Positions 25,271-37,052 of a DNA stretch of 64,000 bases are shown in pieces; position 1 is the stretch's first letter; each line of letters opens with the position of its first letter. The position numbers and the translations under genes were made by a program. The notes under the pieces are model-generated. The model worked only from the letters and a program-made list of their open reading frames with translations, did not search any database and had not been told where the DNA came from. Source of the stretch: Liolophura sinensis (taxonomy: Eukaryota > Mollusca > Polyplacophora > Chitonida > Chitonidae); assembly GCF_032854445.1 (NCBI RefSeq), contig NC_088296.1:11446706-11510705 (forward strand). The letters are read 5' to 3'.

Positions 25271-25622
25271 GTGAGTGAGTGCATGGGGTTTAACGTCGTA
25301 CTTAACAATTCCTCAGTCATATGACGACGAAGGAATCCTTAGAGTGCATGTAATGTGCCTCCTTGTTGCGGGACGGATTTCCACCGCTCTTTTATCTTGT
25401 GCTGCTTCACTGAGACGCCTTACCGACGGCAAGTGAGCTGCCCGCCCGAGCCATTATACTGATACGGGTCAACCAGTCGTTGCACTATCCCCTTCATGCT
25501 GAACGCCAATCGAGGAAGTTACAGCTTCCTCTTTTAAGGTCTTAGGTGTGACTCGACCCAGGATTGATCCTGAATCTACCGCTCCCGAAGCGGACGCTCT
25601 ACCAACTGTGCTATCGGGGACT
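25271..25622 (-). repeat. SINE-A, full length
   Basis: Best-preserved SINE-A in the window. In element orientation it has a tRNA-like head (GATAGCACAGTTGGTAGAGC), a B-box region (GGATCAATCCTGGGTCGAGT), a body and the 3' core, and ends in CACTCACTCACT. Transcription would be by RNA polymerase III from the internal promoter; it encodes nothing. The plus open frame 25548-25922 crosses this and the next SINE and is not a gene. Confidence 0.93.
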
Positions 25623-25753
25623 ATTTTGTTGAGCATATGGGTCAAACATTGGACAGAGCATATAGCGTCGTGTTGGCTGTATCAGGCGTTAGCTAACACG
25701 CATCGAGAGCTTGGGAGGTGTGTTGAAGAAACAACCGATGTAAAACTCAGTGG

Positions 25754-25875
25754 TTTTATTTATTTTATTTTATTTGTGTTTTACACCGTACTCAAGAATA
25801 TTTCACTTATACAACGGGGGCCAGCATTACGCTGCGAGAAAACCGGGCAGAGCCGTGGGGAAACCCCTCAGTGGT
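25754..25875 (-). repeat. SINE-B, 5'-truncated
   Basis: The tail TTTATTTATTTTATTTTATT is followed by GTGTTTTACACCGTACTCAA, TATTTCACTTATACAACGGG and GAGAAAACCGGGCAGAGCCG. The copy stops before the tRNA-like head. Confidence 0.88.
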
Positions 25876-26131
25876 CTTACTTCCTTACTTCTATAAGCAT
25901 TAAGAGAACATCTCAAATCTAGTAAACAAACCAAAATCAAAATATTTGCTCTGTGAGTTAGACTACCTTTGTAGGCCTAGTACGTTTAACTCCTCGGTGG
26001 AACTACCGGCCTCTCCGACGTAGAACAAGTGAATTTTAGTTTTTGTGCATTACACTGAATTACCATCGCTGTATATTTTTTACCTAACTCTACTTAAGCC
26101 TTGCTCCTTTCAAGAGTTTAAGTCCCTACTA

Positions 26132-26275
26132 TTTAAGCATGTACATGAACTGCTGGAACAAAACCCTAGCTGAGGTAAACTGACAAGGGACCGGATTTCA
26201 CCTGTTTTCATATGACCATTTGCCATTTATCACACTGTCATCTCTGCTCTGGTTTTACTCTGCAAGCTGTGGTCT
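26132..26275 (+). repeat. Family C dispersed repeat
   Basis: Landmarks are TTTAAGCATGTACATGAACT, AAAACCCTAGCTGAGGTAAA, GGACCGGATTTCACCTG, ATTTATCACACTGTCATCTC and TGCTCTGGTTTTACTC. They occur in the same order in the copies at 53444-53575 and 58613-58745. Confidence 0.7.
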
Positions 26276-29200
26276 TTCTCTAGTTTTATATGGTGTGTTT
26301 ACTACAACAGGTGTCCGGCATTGCATGAGTCAGGGTACATTTATGACGCCCTTGAGGAAAAGTTGTAGGTCACAAAGTCACAGTTATGCTAAATTCACTC
26401 TTCAGCTTTACGGAAACATGTACCATATGTTACATATGAATAATGCTTTCTTAACGTGTAAAGATTCATGAGCGCCCGAAACCTCGGCAAAATACCATAA
26501 ATCACAACCAATTGAAATGTTATGCCTTTCACTCGACCGGGACACTAACGCTGGTTTCTAAACTATTGGTAGCAGGATATGGCTTTCTTTTCCTACGTGT
26601 TTTAGAGGAAGATGCTTACAGATTCACATCGGTTTAATATGAGTCTTGTAAAACGCCAAGTGATCCACATGGTATCTGGCTGTCTATCACGCCACGCAGT
26701 TGACACTTTAATACAATAACGCTAACATTTTGCGCAAAAGGTAGGCGTATAAAATATACCAACATATGTCCAACACATACCAACTTAATACTCATTCCTA
26801 CTTATGGTTTCTTGTCCGTATGAGTGCTTAGAATGCTTGGAAGAATATTGTATACTATTAGAGACCTACACCATTTATCAGATGATGGCCTGTGCATTCA
26901 AACATGTGCCTAGGACAATCGCTAAACTGTAGTTCCCTGGTCGTTAAGTAATGGCCCACATGGGCAAAGCGAACAAAGTCAAAATTTTGGCTAAGCCATG
27001 CCTCATGCGTCATTACTAAAGACAAACCCACAAGACAATCTGTATAATTCTCTGAATATAACGGCTTAAATTCCAGTGGGCATCAAAGGTTTAAGGGATA
27101 AGCCGTATAACTGTCATAAGCTTGACGATAAGAAGATCGTCGAAATGCTTTTTTTGAAAATTGGCTTTGCACGTCAGCATCCTTGGAAGCATCTTGCGAA
27201 CATGTTAAGTTGCAATGGGTATCTATGCGTTTGAGCGCACCCAAATGAGGCCACCCTTGAGGTCAGCGCTGCTTCGATTACCATCTCGAAACACCAGATC
27301 GGACATAACACGAATTCCGCAGAGGCTGCTGCTGGAGCCGGTGTGTCCCAAGGGATCCGAACAAGTGACAACCTGAGCTGTGTAAGCGCATTCGTATCTA
27401 ATAAAAGCTAATTTCTCGTCAAATCAAATAAATCATTTCGCGAGACCGTCAGAAAATCTCTTTGTCTCAAATCTAATATTTCTTGACCACGCTGGGTCAA
27501 AGTTTAATTGAGTGCTCCTAAATGATTAAGTTCCATGTCTTGCCCTTCCAGTCAGCAAATGGGACAGTTCTGATCATTGGAGAGTTCAACTGATCAAGTC
27601 GCACATTAGTACGATTTCACGCACGGTTTCTCGCATTCTTGCCCTTGTGAAGTCGTCAGTACCTTGCATATTAACACAACCGCGCTTATCAATTCAGATG
27701 ATTTATCCTCTCTTTGATTATTAGTGCACATGAACTTGTACGCTTTCTAGGAAGATTACTTGAACAGAGTTTGTCAAGAAGAGATAAATTATGCCAATCA
27801 ATTCATCAACTGTTGAGGAACGGATGTGTCTTCACGTGTTTTCGCCTGCAGGAGTCCAACCTTAAGGCGTCATTTTCTATATATTACACTTTAGAGGTAA
27901 CAAAGCGTCGTAATTTCTGTTAATATCACAAATTTTAGGAACATCTCTTCGGTGATGACCGATTCTTTGCAGTGTTCCCCTTCTAGACGTCATCCCGAGA
28001 TAATGATCATTATCCGACAGTCCATTAACTAGTACTGGTATTAAGTCATATTTCATATCGTAGCCAAATTCAGCATCCGATACAGTTGTCCAAAATTAGA
28101 GTATAAAAGAAGAAGATTGATATACTGCTACGCGATTATTTAGTACAAGATTTACGGCTTAACTTAAAACGTAAATCCAGGGATAAGCCTTAAAACAGTT
28201 TAAACAACCGGGGCCCCATTAGGTTAAGATCAGCAGTTATATAATCTTGACCGTACAAAACTGAGAATCGATCGGTTTCCTCCATACCTGGTTTTATTTT
28301 TCTGCCTTATATATACATTGCTTTTTTTCTTGTTATTGGTAATGCAAGATTCACGTGTATCAAAGACGAAAGCGGACTTTGCCCCTAAGAGGCAAAAGTA
28401 TCTAGTATCACTTCGAAAAGTGAATCTTCAGAGTTTCATTTAATCTAGTTTAAATATCATGAATACAGAGTAAATTTTATGAGGATTCAGGTTGGATTAA
28501 AAAGATATTGACGAAAATCAAATACCGATCACCATGGATAATTATGAATAAACGTAGCTTATTTAGTGAAGGTATACAATTACAACAAGAGGACATTTGG
28601 AGGAGAGTAGACTGTTCATGAAAACGGAAGAAAAAGGTAAATGATAGATGAAAATTGTTACTGGACACAGGACTATCGGAATAAATCCATGCCGTGACAC
28701 AGAGTGGGGACATTTTTATGTCTAGACAGGCAATCCCGAAAGTCCCGCTAAATACGCTCAGGTTAAAAAAAGTTCCCTGATCTGGAAAACGTACGGACCG
28801 AGTAAGAGATTGCTTGAACGTCCGTGTGAACCAAATGGCCTTTCAGATGACAACTTTAAGCCGAGGGCTTTTGAAGAAATACGAAATGGTGTTCCAATGG
28901 GAATTGCGCATATCCGAATAGGCTGGCCTGCTCAAATACTGTCTAAGGCAATTCCGGATTCATTCCAAGTCACATTTGAGTTTGATTTGGTCGCTGTGGA
29001 TAGAGTATGGCCAGGGTAGCTCTACTTTATCATTCTGTATTCTACACACGCCAGCGACATCCAATACGACGTCTAATATACATGTCTAGGAAAATTATAA
29101 TAACGGAAGTTTTGCCTCAGCTTCATTCCACATGGCCAATAATACTCGACTTTTATATAGTCCCTACAGTATGAAAATAAAGTGAAAGTGGCAAGCGTTC

Positions 29201-29936
29201 ATGTGGAGATTCTTACTCGATTTAAAGACAACACAATTGCTCCAATAGTTTATCAGTTAGTCTGGGTAAAGTTCAACAGGTTCAACTTCGTGCATCCGTG
29301 TGAATGAGAACCAGAGTCGAGTCGCTGGGTTGTCTTCCTCCAAAATGCTGACAGGAAAATCACACGTGGATAGATTCGCCCTTAGCTTAACTAAGTTGAC
29401 TAGTGTTACCCTCTGTTGTCACTTTGGCACAGCACTTCAATACACTAAACAAATTAATAAAAAAATGGCTTATATACTGCAGCCAAATTACGATCCACTG
29501 TATGACCGGCAAGGATTTGAACCCCTGCTTCTGGATTACAATCGTTGCAATACTTTTATCTACTCAAAGGCAACAGATCCAACAATCCCAAATAGTTAAT
29601 CAGGTGAAGGATATTTTAAGCCAATAATAAACACTCACAGAAATCCAATGTTATGAGGTCTCAAACCAAGAAATATACTAACCTTGTTTCTAAATATACT
29701 ATTAAGTAAGCTTAATCTATACTTCGGCTTGATGTGGTACCATCGAGCGGAAATGATACGATGGGCATTAAGATGAGAATTATGAGAGTTCCATACAGAA
29801 GATAAGCCTCATCAATAATCAATAAGCACTATATTTTACTCGATCAGGCAACTTACGAGTCGACCTAGAAAGTAGGGATCGTACGAGTTACCAAGACCCC
29901 GACGAATTACCTTCAGGTATACGAGATGTCCTTTGG
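26276..29936. other. Non-coding stretch, unassigned
   Basis: No gene recognised in 3.6 kb. The open frames are 60-100 codons and lack motifs. A B-box-like sequence on the minus strand (GGGGTTCAAATCCTTGCCGG, about 29507-29526) has no A box at proper spacing, so I do not call a tRNA. Confidence 0.5.
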
Positions 29937-30136
29937 GAATGGACGATGAGGACGGCAAAAGTTGTAAGCGGGTGCATTTTGTTTTCCTTGACAAAAACCC
30001 TAGCATTACCTACCCATGTTTGGTAAAAAATAGAAATTCTTCGACCAACAACGCAATAATTACCCTCTATAAAAAGAATAATGATTTTCTTCATCATTGA
30101 GTGACAATTTTTCGCTGGAGAACACCAATTATAAGC
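29937..30136. repeat. 200-bp duplicated sequence, copy 1
   Basis: Closely similar to 33310-33512. Shared words include TGCATTTTGTTTTCCTTGAC, AGCATTACCTACCCATG, CTCTATAAAAAGAATAATGA and CGCTGGAGAACACCAATTAT. No coding frame is conserved between the copies. The family is not recognised. Confidence 0.88.
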
Positions 30137-30789
30137 TACAGCGTCGAGACGAACCCCATGTGATCGCGAATAATTCGATTAAGGACGTTAATATTAATTG
30201 GTGCATTGTCAGCGGTAGTTCTGTATTTCCTATTAGTGGAATGTGCTACCACACCGAAGATCCCATCTCTTACAAAAGCGACCCATACGAGTACTCTGTT
30301 GTCCTGTATTCTGTTTCTGAACTAGGGCATTTGCGACCGAAGCACGCCTGTAATTACTCCATATCAAAGTAAGGTAGAGATACAAATTAGTTTTAATTGT
30401 GTCAATGTAAGATTTTTCATCTCACTCAAGACTGGTCTATACCTCCAAGACAACCGAAAATGCTGGGCCAAATCATAGAAGATATTTTGAGACCTTCTTT
30501 TCACGGTAGCGACGTAATGTTGGTAAACTAGACCAAAACAGGTAAATAACTTCCGAACAAAACAGAAAATGCAAACACAAAATTTAGTAGACAGCCAGGG
30601 GCTTTTTCGTTCAGTCATGATTTAAGTTTTCTGTTTTAAACAAAGTAAAAAAAAAAACGTAAAGCATTCTCTGGGCAGAAGTTACTGGGTTTATATAGTA
30701 CTTCTAAGATCTACGACAAACATATTACAGAATGGACGAAACCTCCCGTTGAAAAAAAAATGTAAAATAAAGACCCCATTCAAACCAAC
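30137..30789. other. Non-coding stretch, unassigned
   Basis: It contains the end of a 91-codon plus frame (30097-30372) that begins inside the duplicated 200-bp sequence and has no recognisable domain. No other feature is seen. Confidence 0.45.
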
Positions 30790-30912
30790 CAGTCGTCCGT
30801 GGGAAGGTCTGCCCAGCTTTGCCCTGTTTCCTCCCACCATAACTCTGGACGCCATTTTATAAGTGAAATATTATTGAGTACGGCGTGAAACACCCATCAA
30901 ATAAGTAAAGTC
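30790..30912 (+). repeat. SINE-B, 5'-truncated
   Basis: It runs from GTCGTCCGTGGGAAGGTCTG through TGTTTCCTCCCACCATAACT to TATTATTGAGTACGGCGTGA and CACCCATCAAATAAGTAAA. The head is missing. Confidence 0.88.
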
Positions 30913-31688
30913 AAATAAGTCAAACCAACCAGTATAAGCATACCCTTAGTCTGGCACTGACGCTCATAATATTAGTAAAACCTAAGACCCAGAATGTAAG
31001 CGAAAAAATAAGACTGTCTTTCAGTACCTTATGAAACCCAGCGTGTTACATACATTGTCAGGCTAACGGTTATAAACATTCTAACATGGCGATAGTACTA
31101 GTCGAGTAAGGGAACAGATTTCTACAGTGTAATTCCATTATTCCGCGATTGGACTTCTTTGGCGTTATCTGACAAATGATCGTGATGATAAGCTACAAGG
31201 TAATTAGATTGTCGAGATTTGCGTGGTCTCAATACAAGTCTAATTAGTCTGTTGCTATGACTAGGTCAATGTGACATTAAACGTGTAGAGGAACACCATG
31301 CCTTAATGATAGATAACCATGCAAATGTGATCAAGGGTTCGAATCTCGCGCATGTAACGTTATAATTTAGATACATTCAGTTGAAAGAAAAAACTTGTAA
31401 CTTCTAACCTCTAAGTTGAAAGTAGAATTAATTAAAAACACACAAGACAACACCGATCTCCAGTCAAAGGAACTGGGTCTTGTGTGTAAGTTGTGTTGTA
31501 AGCTCAAGTTTTTGTGAAGGTATATTTTTTGCAAAAGTAGGATATGACGACCTTGGCCTCCAAGACATTTGTAGGTAAGACATTCGGTGCTATGAGCTTA
31601 GTCGCCAATGTAATGGCGTTTTCAAGAGGATACAAATTCCATTGACATTATTCCTCTATGCTTCAGAGTTATCACCAGATAAAACATT
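30913..31688. other. Non-coding stretch, unassigned
   Basis: No gene or repeat recognised. GGGTTCGAATCTCGCGCATG at 31327-31346 resembles a pol III B box, without a matching A box or cloverleaf. Confidence 0.5.
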
Positions 31689-31831
31689 TATTTTTTTTTT
31701 TTATTTATTTATTTATTTGATGTTTTACACCGTACTCAAGAATATTTTACTTACACGACGCCGTCCAGTATTACGGTGGGAGGAAAGCGGGCTGAGCTCA
31801 GTGGAAACCCACGACCAACCGCAGGTTGGCC
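31689..31831 (-). repeat. SINE-B, 5'-truncated
   Basis: A long T/ATTT tail (31689-31720) is followed by GATGTTTTACACCGTACTCA, TTACGGTGGGAGGAAAGCGG and GAAACCCACGACCAACCGCA. The copy ends before the tRNA-like head. Confidence 0.9.
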
Positions 31832-32654
31832 ATATTATTACACAACGATATACAATAACTAAAATAATTACACTACATCTATCTTTATAATTAGATGACA
31901 AAATAATGGCCCAGCTTTTCCTATGGTATATACCAAAACATTATTGTCAAAGACCGACTCATTTACTTCTTTTTTCAATTAGATGCATTCCAGTCTGATG
32001 AAAGGCGACAATGTTATATATGTACTTGGCTACGTCCGGTTATGAAGGTAGCTCCATGTAAAAGCTATCACAACTGGCAATTCAAAGAACGATGTGAATG
32101 CGTATAAAGCCACACTCTGTAACAACGTACTTAACCATACCTGATCTGTGCGGCCGTCCATAATGGACACTTGACCTTTGTTACTTGTATGTGCGCGCAT
32201 GGATACACGTGATGGAGATGTATGTCGTCTGCAAGCTGCACTAGGGATTTGCACTAAAAGCACGAAGTCAAACGGCACTGTGAGTTCACGAAAGCCCACT
32301 CGTCAAATGGTTTACCTGTTGTCAGATGCCATTACAACACCTTTCTTTGCTTAAAGGGCCATTGACACGGTTTACAAAATACCAAAAGTACATTACATCA
32401 TAAAAATTCAAACCAACACATATATATACATAGCTTTTGCTTCGAATGAACTTTTTAGACTTTTATTGCGGCCAAGTAATGGAACGTCTAGGAAAATCTT
32501 CACCTTCGTGACAGGCCTATTTGTATAGTCAGATAGAAGAAATAACAAAGCAGATATTAGTTTTACGAACTGTAAGCCGTCACTAAAAGCGTAAATCTTG
32601 TCGGTTTCATTGCCTGTGTCCCTTTAAAGAATTGCTGTTCCTCAATAATTTTGT
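31832..32654. other. Non-coding stretch, unassigned
   Basis: No gene recognised; the minus frame 32030-32299 (89 codons) has no motif. Confidence 0.5.
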
Positions 32655-33088
32655 TTGCTCATCCACATGATTGCTCAACCACATGATTGCTCAACCACAT
32701 GATTGACTAACCACATGATTGCTCATCCTTATGATTGCTCAACCACTTGATTGCTCAACCACATGATTGCTCATCCTCATGATTGCTCATCCTCATGATT
32801 GCTCAACCTCATGATTGCCCAACCACATGATTGCTCAACCTCATGATTGCTCAACCTCATGATTGCTCAACCTCATGATTGCTCAACCACATGATTCCTC
32901 AACCACATGATTCCTCAACCACATGAGTCCTCATCCTCATGATTGCTCAACCACATGATTGCTCAACCACCTGATTGCTCATGCTCATGATTGCTCATCC
33001 ACATGATTGCTCATCCTCATGATTGCTCATCCTCATGATTGCTCAACCACATGATTGCTCATCCTCATGATTGCTCACCCTCATGTTT
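32655..33088. repeat. 16-bp minisatellite array
   Basis: About 27 copies of the 16-bp unit CATGATTGCTCAACCA. The main variant has ATCCT in place of ACCAC. Copies with CATGATTCCTC and CATGAGTCCTC cluster near 32892-32936, which points to local spread of variants within the array. Confidence 0.95.
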
Positions 33089-33271
33089 CATTCCTCCTTG
33101 TTTTTGGTATGGGTGCAGTACGTTTTGTGAATGGACACCTCTGCCACGTTCAATCGTGTCGGGCGGGTGTCGTTTTGACGCTGGAAAATGCGTGGTTAAC
33201 ATTACAATGTTGTATATAAGCGTTCGAGGTTTTAGTTCGAAGAAACTGTGCAGGTCTTGCTACGAGCGTCC
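33089..33271. other. Spacer between the 16-bp array and the 200-bp repeat
   Basis: Unassigned. The plus frame 33039-33305 starts inside the array and has no recognisable content. Confidence 0.5.
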
Positions 33272-33555
33272 AAACGATGACCTCAATAGTTCAACAAATA
33301 TCTAATAGTTAGGGATGGGCGATGTGGACGGAAAATGTTGTAAGTGGGTGCATTTTGTTTTCCTTGACAAAAACTCCAGCATTACCTACCCATGCTTGGT
33401 AAAATATAGAAGATCGTCGACCAACAACAATAATTATCCTCTATAAAAAGAATAATGATTTTCTTCATAACCGAGTGATCATTTTTCGCTGGAGAACACC
33501 AATTATTGGCTAAACGATGACCTTAATAGCTCAACAAATATCGAATAGTTTATAA
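33272..33555. repeat. 200-bp duplicated sequence, copy 2, with flanking direct repeats
   Basis: The core 33310-33512 matches 29937-30136. On both sides lies a roughly 40-bp direct repeat: AAACGATGACCTCAATAGTT (33272 on) and AAACGATGACCTTAATAGCT (33514 on), each continuing with CAACAAATATC and AATAGTT. The flanks are too long for an ordinary target-site duplication and differ at about four positions. Confidence 0.85.
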
Positions 33556-34958
33556 AAGAAGGAAACAAAAAAGGAAATATGACACTATGTACAGACCCTC
33601 TATTCTTCGGCACATTTTCGAGACCCTGTTATATGAACTCATCGGGGGGAAGACATAATGACGAAGGCTCAACGGCCGAGTTTTTCTTCAGAAAGTTATC
33701 ATCCTAATGGTATTTACTTATTAATTTGTTGAATTTTTTTCTTGACAGTTGTTTAACGCCACAAAATAGGATGCGTTGGCGCGGTATTATTTTGCGTTAG
33801 TGCATTCCAGGGATCAAGGACTTCATCGCAAGATAATGCGGAAATAGATATTCGTTACCTCAAGACTCCTGATCAACTCTACCCTAGCACATAACCCCTC
33901 CCCACTCCCCACCCGCCATTATCTCTGCACAGACAGACATAACCGCAAATGTTTCGCTCTCCTTTGAAAATGAACTGTATAATAGCCTTGCCAAACGATC
34001 TGTGTAGGTATTTGCTATACACGCGATAGGATTTTCTCTTGGTTTGGTGCCAGTATATCTGACTCACATACATGGCAACGCTTTAGTGCGTTGTCACAAC
34101 AACAAATCCACCGGTACTTTCGCAAACTACTCCAGATGCTTCTAACTGCATGTCGCGCCAGCACTCCACACCGTGCGGCTGCAATTAAAACTGTCCGTTT
34201 AGTTTGAAGGAGGTGACCGGTTTCTATTATCCATCATACAGTACAGCCAGTATCACATTTAACCTCTTGGGCTGTTTATTTAAGATGCTAAAGGCATAAA
34301 TAGCCTATCGATTCCAGCCGATGCTAGAACAGCCTGGTGAAGTATGCAATTACCCGGAATTATGGATTATGCCAGTCAGATCTGTCAATGTCTGCAGTCA
34401 CTCTGGGTGCAAAAGCCAACGATCGTGCTTATCGACTTTTGACTTACAACCATTACACGTGTAAACAATCAAGTAGAGTGCAGTATGTAAGTGTGTACCG
34501 GCCAAAGTGTAACGAAGATTATTTTTAAGTCGCGACAAAAATATATACTAAACAGCGACAATTACATGTGCAAGTAAGTGCTAATTACCGAAAGAACTCG
34601 TCCGGGTCAACACACAATACATCCCAAATAGAAAAGCCGCTTGTTTGACCCAATTAGGAACTATTTGTCAGCCCAGTGTAATGGTTTAGCGGCTCGTTAT
34701 CAGTTGACCAGAGTTCAATACCAAACATAGGTGACGTAAAACATTTTAAGCCCGGCAGTACTTTCCTCGCTTGTTGCTCAGCGTAAAGATTGCGGTAAAG
34801 CATCGATCGGCACGAGATCGTCGTGGAGTCCATACATGTGAACGTACGTATAAACAGATCGTGTGTCTTGGGCATAGCACTGTTAGATTTGTTTATCTAA
34901 CCGTTGCTTAACACCATATTTCACTTATATGAAGGCTATTAGTTACATGATGCAGCAA
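33556..34958. other. Non-coding stretch, unassigned
   Basis: No gene recognised. CACCATATTTCACTTATATG at 34911-34930 may be a scrap of a SINE-B core just before the full-length copy. Confidence 0.5.
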
Positions 34959-35193
34959 TTTATTTATTTATTTATTTATTTAATTGGTGTTTTACGCCAT
35001 ACTCAAGAATGTTTCACTTATACGATGGATGATGGAAACCCACGACCATCCGCAGGTTGCTGAAGACCTTCCCACGCACGGCCGGAGAGGAAGCCAGCAT
35101 GAGCTGGACTTGGACTAACAGCGACCGCATTGATAACAGACTCCTGGGCCATTACACTGTGCTAGCGCGCTAACCGGCTGAGCCACGGACCCC
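34959..35193 (-). repeat. SINE-B, full length
   Basis: On the plus strand: an ATTT tail, GGTGTTTTACGCCATACTCA, a body (CCGCAGGTTGCTGAAGACCT, GGCCGGAGAGGAAGCCAGCA), the inverse B box near GGACTTGGACTAACAGCGAC, and the tRNA-like head GCTAGCGCGCTAACCGGCTG. About 235 bp. The pol III promoter is internal and there is no coding sequence. Part of the central body is deleted compared with 46381-46638. Confidence 0.92.
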
Positions 35194-35511
35194 CTTCCCC
35201 CCACCCCCCAGGAATGTAAGGCGTAAACCATTGAACGGTAAGTTACTGAAAAACTTGCTTACTTATGACCTACAGATATGTTCACCATTCCAGAAAAACA
35301 AGAGGTCTTAAACCACTGACCTTTGGTAAGTTATTGACAAACTTTCTTACCTGTGGCGTATAGATATGCTCAACATTGCAAGAAGACAAGATGTCTTCAA
35401 AGAAAGTCTACATAAAAAGCACCGCGAGCGTTGTGGACCGCTTATTGCCATCAAGGTCTCACGAATGTGGTACTGCCTTTCACAACATGTCTACTCAGAG
35501 CAATGGATGGA

Positions 35512-35854
35512 GTGAGTGAGTGAGTGCTTGGGGTTTAACGTCGTGCTTAACAATTTTTCGTCATATGACGACGAAGGAATCCTTAGAGTGCATGTAATGT
35601 GCCTCCTTGTTGCAGCGCGGATTTCCACCGAGATAAAAGATTTCCTCTTTTATCTTGTGCTGCTTTACCGGGACGCTTTACCGAAGGCAAATAAGCTGCC
35701 CTGCCCGAGGCATTATACTGATACGGGTCAACCAGTGGTTGCACTATTCCCTTCATGCTGAACGCCAAAAGCGGAAGTTAAACTTCCTCTTTTAAGGTCT
35801 TACGTGTGACTCGACCCAGGATTGACCCTGGATCTACTGCTCCCGAAGCGGATC
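35512..35854 (-). repeat. SINE-A with target-site duplication, truncated in the tRNA head
   Basis: The tail GTGAGTGAGTGAGTGCTTGG, core and body are well preserved. The element stops within the tRNA-like region at TCCCGAAGCGGAT instead of running to the A box. CAATGGATGGA (35501-35511) and CAATGGAGGGA (35855-35865) flank it, differ by one base, and fit a target-site duplication. This indicates insertion with incomplete reverse transcription. Confidence 0.92.
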
Positions 35855-35865
35855 CAATGGAGGGA

Positions 35866-37052
35866 CGTGGCCACACTTAGACAAGTCTGTCCGAGCGGTG
35901 TACAATTTTCTGTAGAGAGTTATAGTTTCTTTGTAGTTCCACTCGTAAAACAAGTGAGTAGATCACAGCCACTCTAGTGTGGCATCCGACAATGGCATGT
36001 TTTTGCAAAGCTTGTTCAGGCATGTGTTATTTCCATGTGTTATTGCATTTGCCTCGGCTATAAATTATAATGCACGCATAGCCTTAGATTATACGAATAT
36101 CCATTACCATGTAAAACAGCATAAGTATAGTTTTCCTAAGATTTTGGTTGAAAGCGGATGTTGTTAAAAAAATATCAGCAATGGACCATGAACGAATAAC
36201 AAATATATCGATCCACGAAAACCACTGTGATTGACAACTACTGGACAAAATACTTATCGGTGTTTTGTCAAACATTATTAGCTTTTTCGCCATCCATCCA
36301 GGAGCTCGGCAAAAACCAGTCTTATGCTATAACGGAAAACCATGGCATGGGTATAAGAAGTTCTGGGGAAATCAATAGCCTATTGGAAGGACAAACAATT
36401 GGAGACGAGGCCACCTCAATGAATATCCCTCCAGGCTACACTCTCCCCATCTTTACGTAATCTTAGTAACCCGCTTCATTCCCGGTCGGTTGTAGCCCCG
36501 TGGCAATTCTGTTATAAAGCCGGCTATCTCAAAGAGCAGAAGCCATCATTACGTGTATCTGGCAATTTCGACTTCATCATTGCTCACTCCCCCTTTTTTC
36601 TTTCTTCTTCTTTTATACCCCCCCCCCCCTCTCCCTCCGTGCATCTGAGTCTTACTACGTCACCATGTTAGAAACCTACAACTGTCACGTAGAACAGCAT
36701 CGTTCCTCCAAACCAAATGATAAAGCCGTCGTGAAATGACTTAGGGTTGGTTACCCTGACAGAAACGTCGAGTTATTTGCCGGTACCGTGCACAGGATTA
36801 CTCGCTACATGAATGGTTACGAAAAATTAAAAAAAAAAAAAATTATTTTAGAAACCACAATTTTGATTATTGTTTTTCAATCTTCCTGAATTTATGAATG
36901 GCTTTAAAAGCAGGATTTTTAAAATAGAACTTTCTGTCCTCTTTATGCTGACAAAAATGAATTTCGGGAAGTTTAAAAAAGTATGCATAATAAACAGATA
37001 AATTACATTGACTAAACAGTGAGATGCATTTCTCATTTTTTTCAGTCGTCCG
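35866..37052. other. Non-coding stretch, unassigned
   Basis: No gene recognised. It includes a 12-base C run at 36618-36629 and an A run at about 36830-36843. Open frames at 36227-36460 and 35979-36167 lack motifs. Confidence 0.5.

Noticed and set aside
25548-25922. 124-codon plus open frame
   Set aside because: Covers the tRNA-like end of SINE-A and part of a SINE-B, so it is a repeat artefact.
29507-29526. tRNA-like B box on the minus strand
   Set aside because: No A box at the right distance and no cloverleaf that I can fold; likewise 31327-31346 and 41688-41707.
36618-36629. C run as a possible regulatory or quadruplex element
   Set aside because: A single 12-base run without neighbouring runs; read as a simple-sequence stretch.
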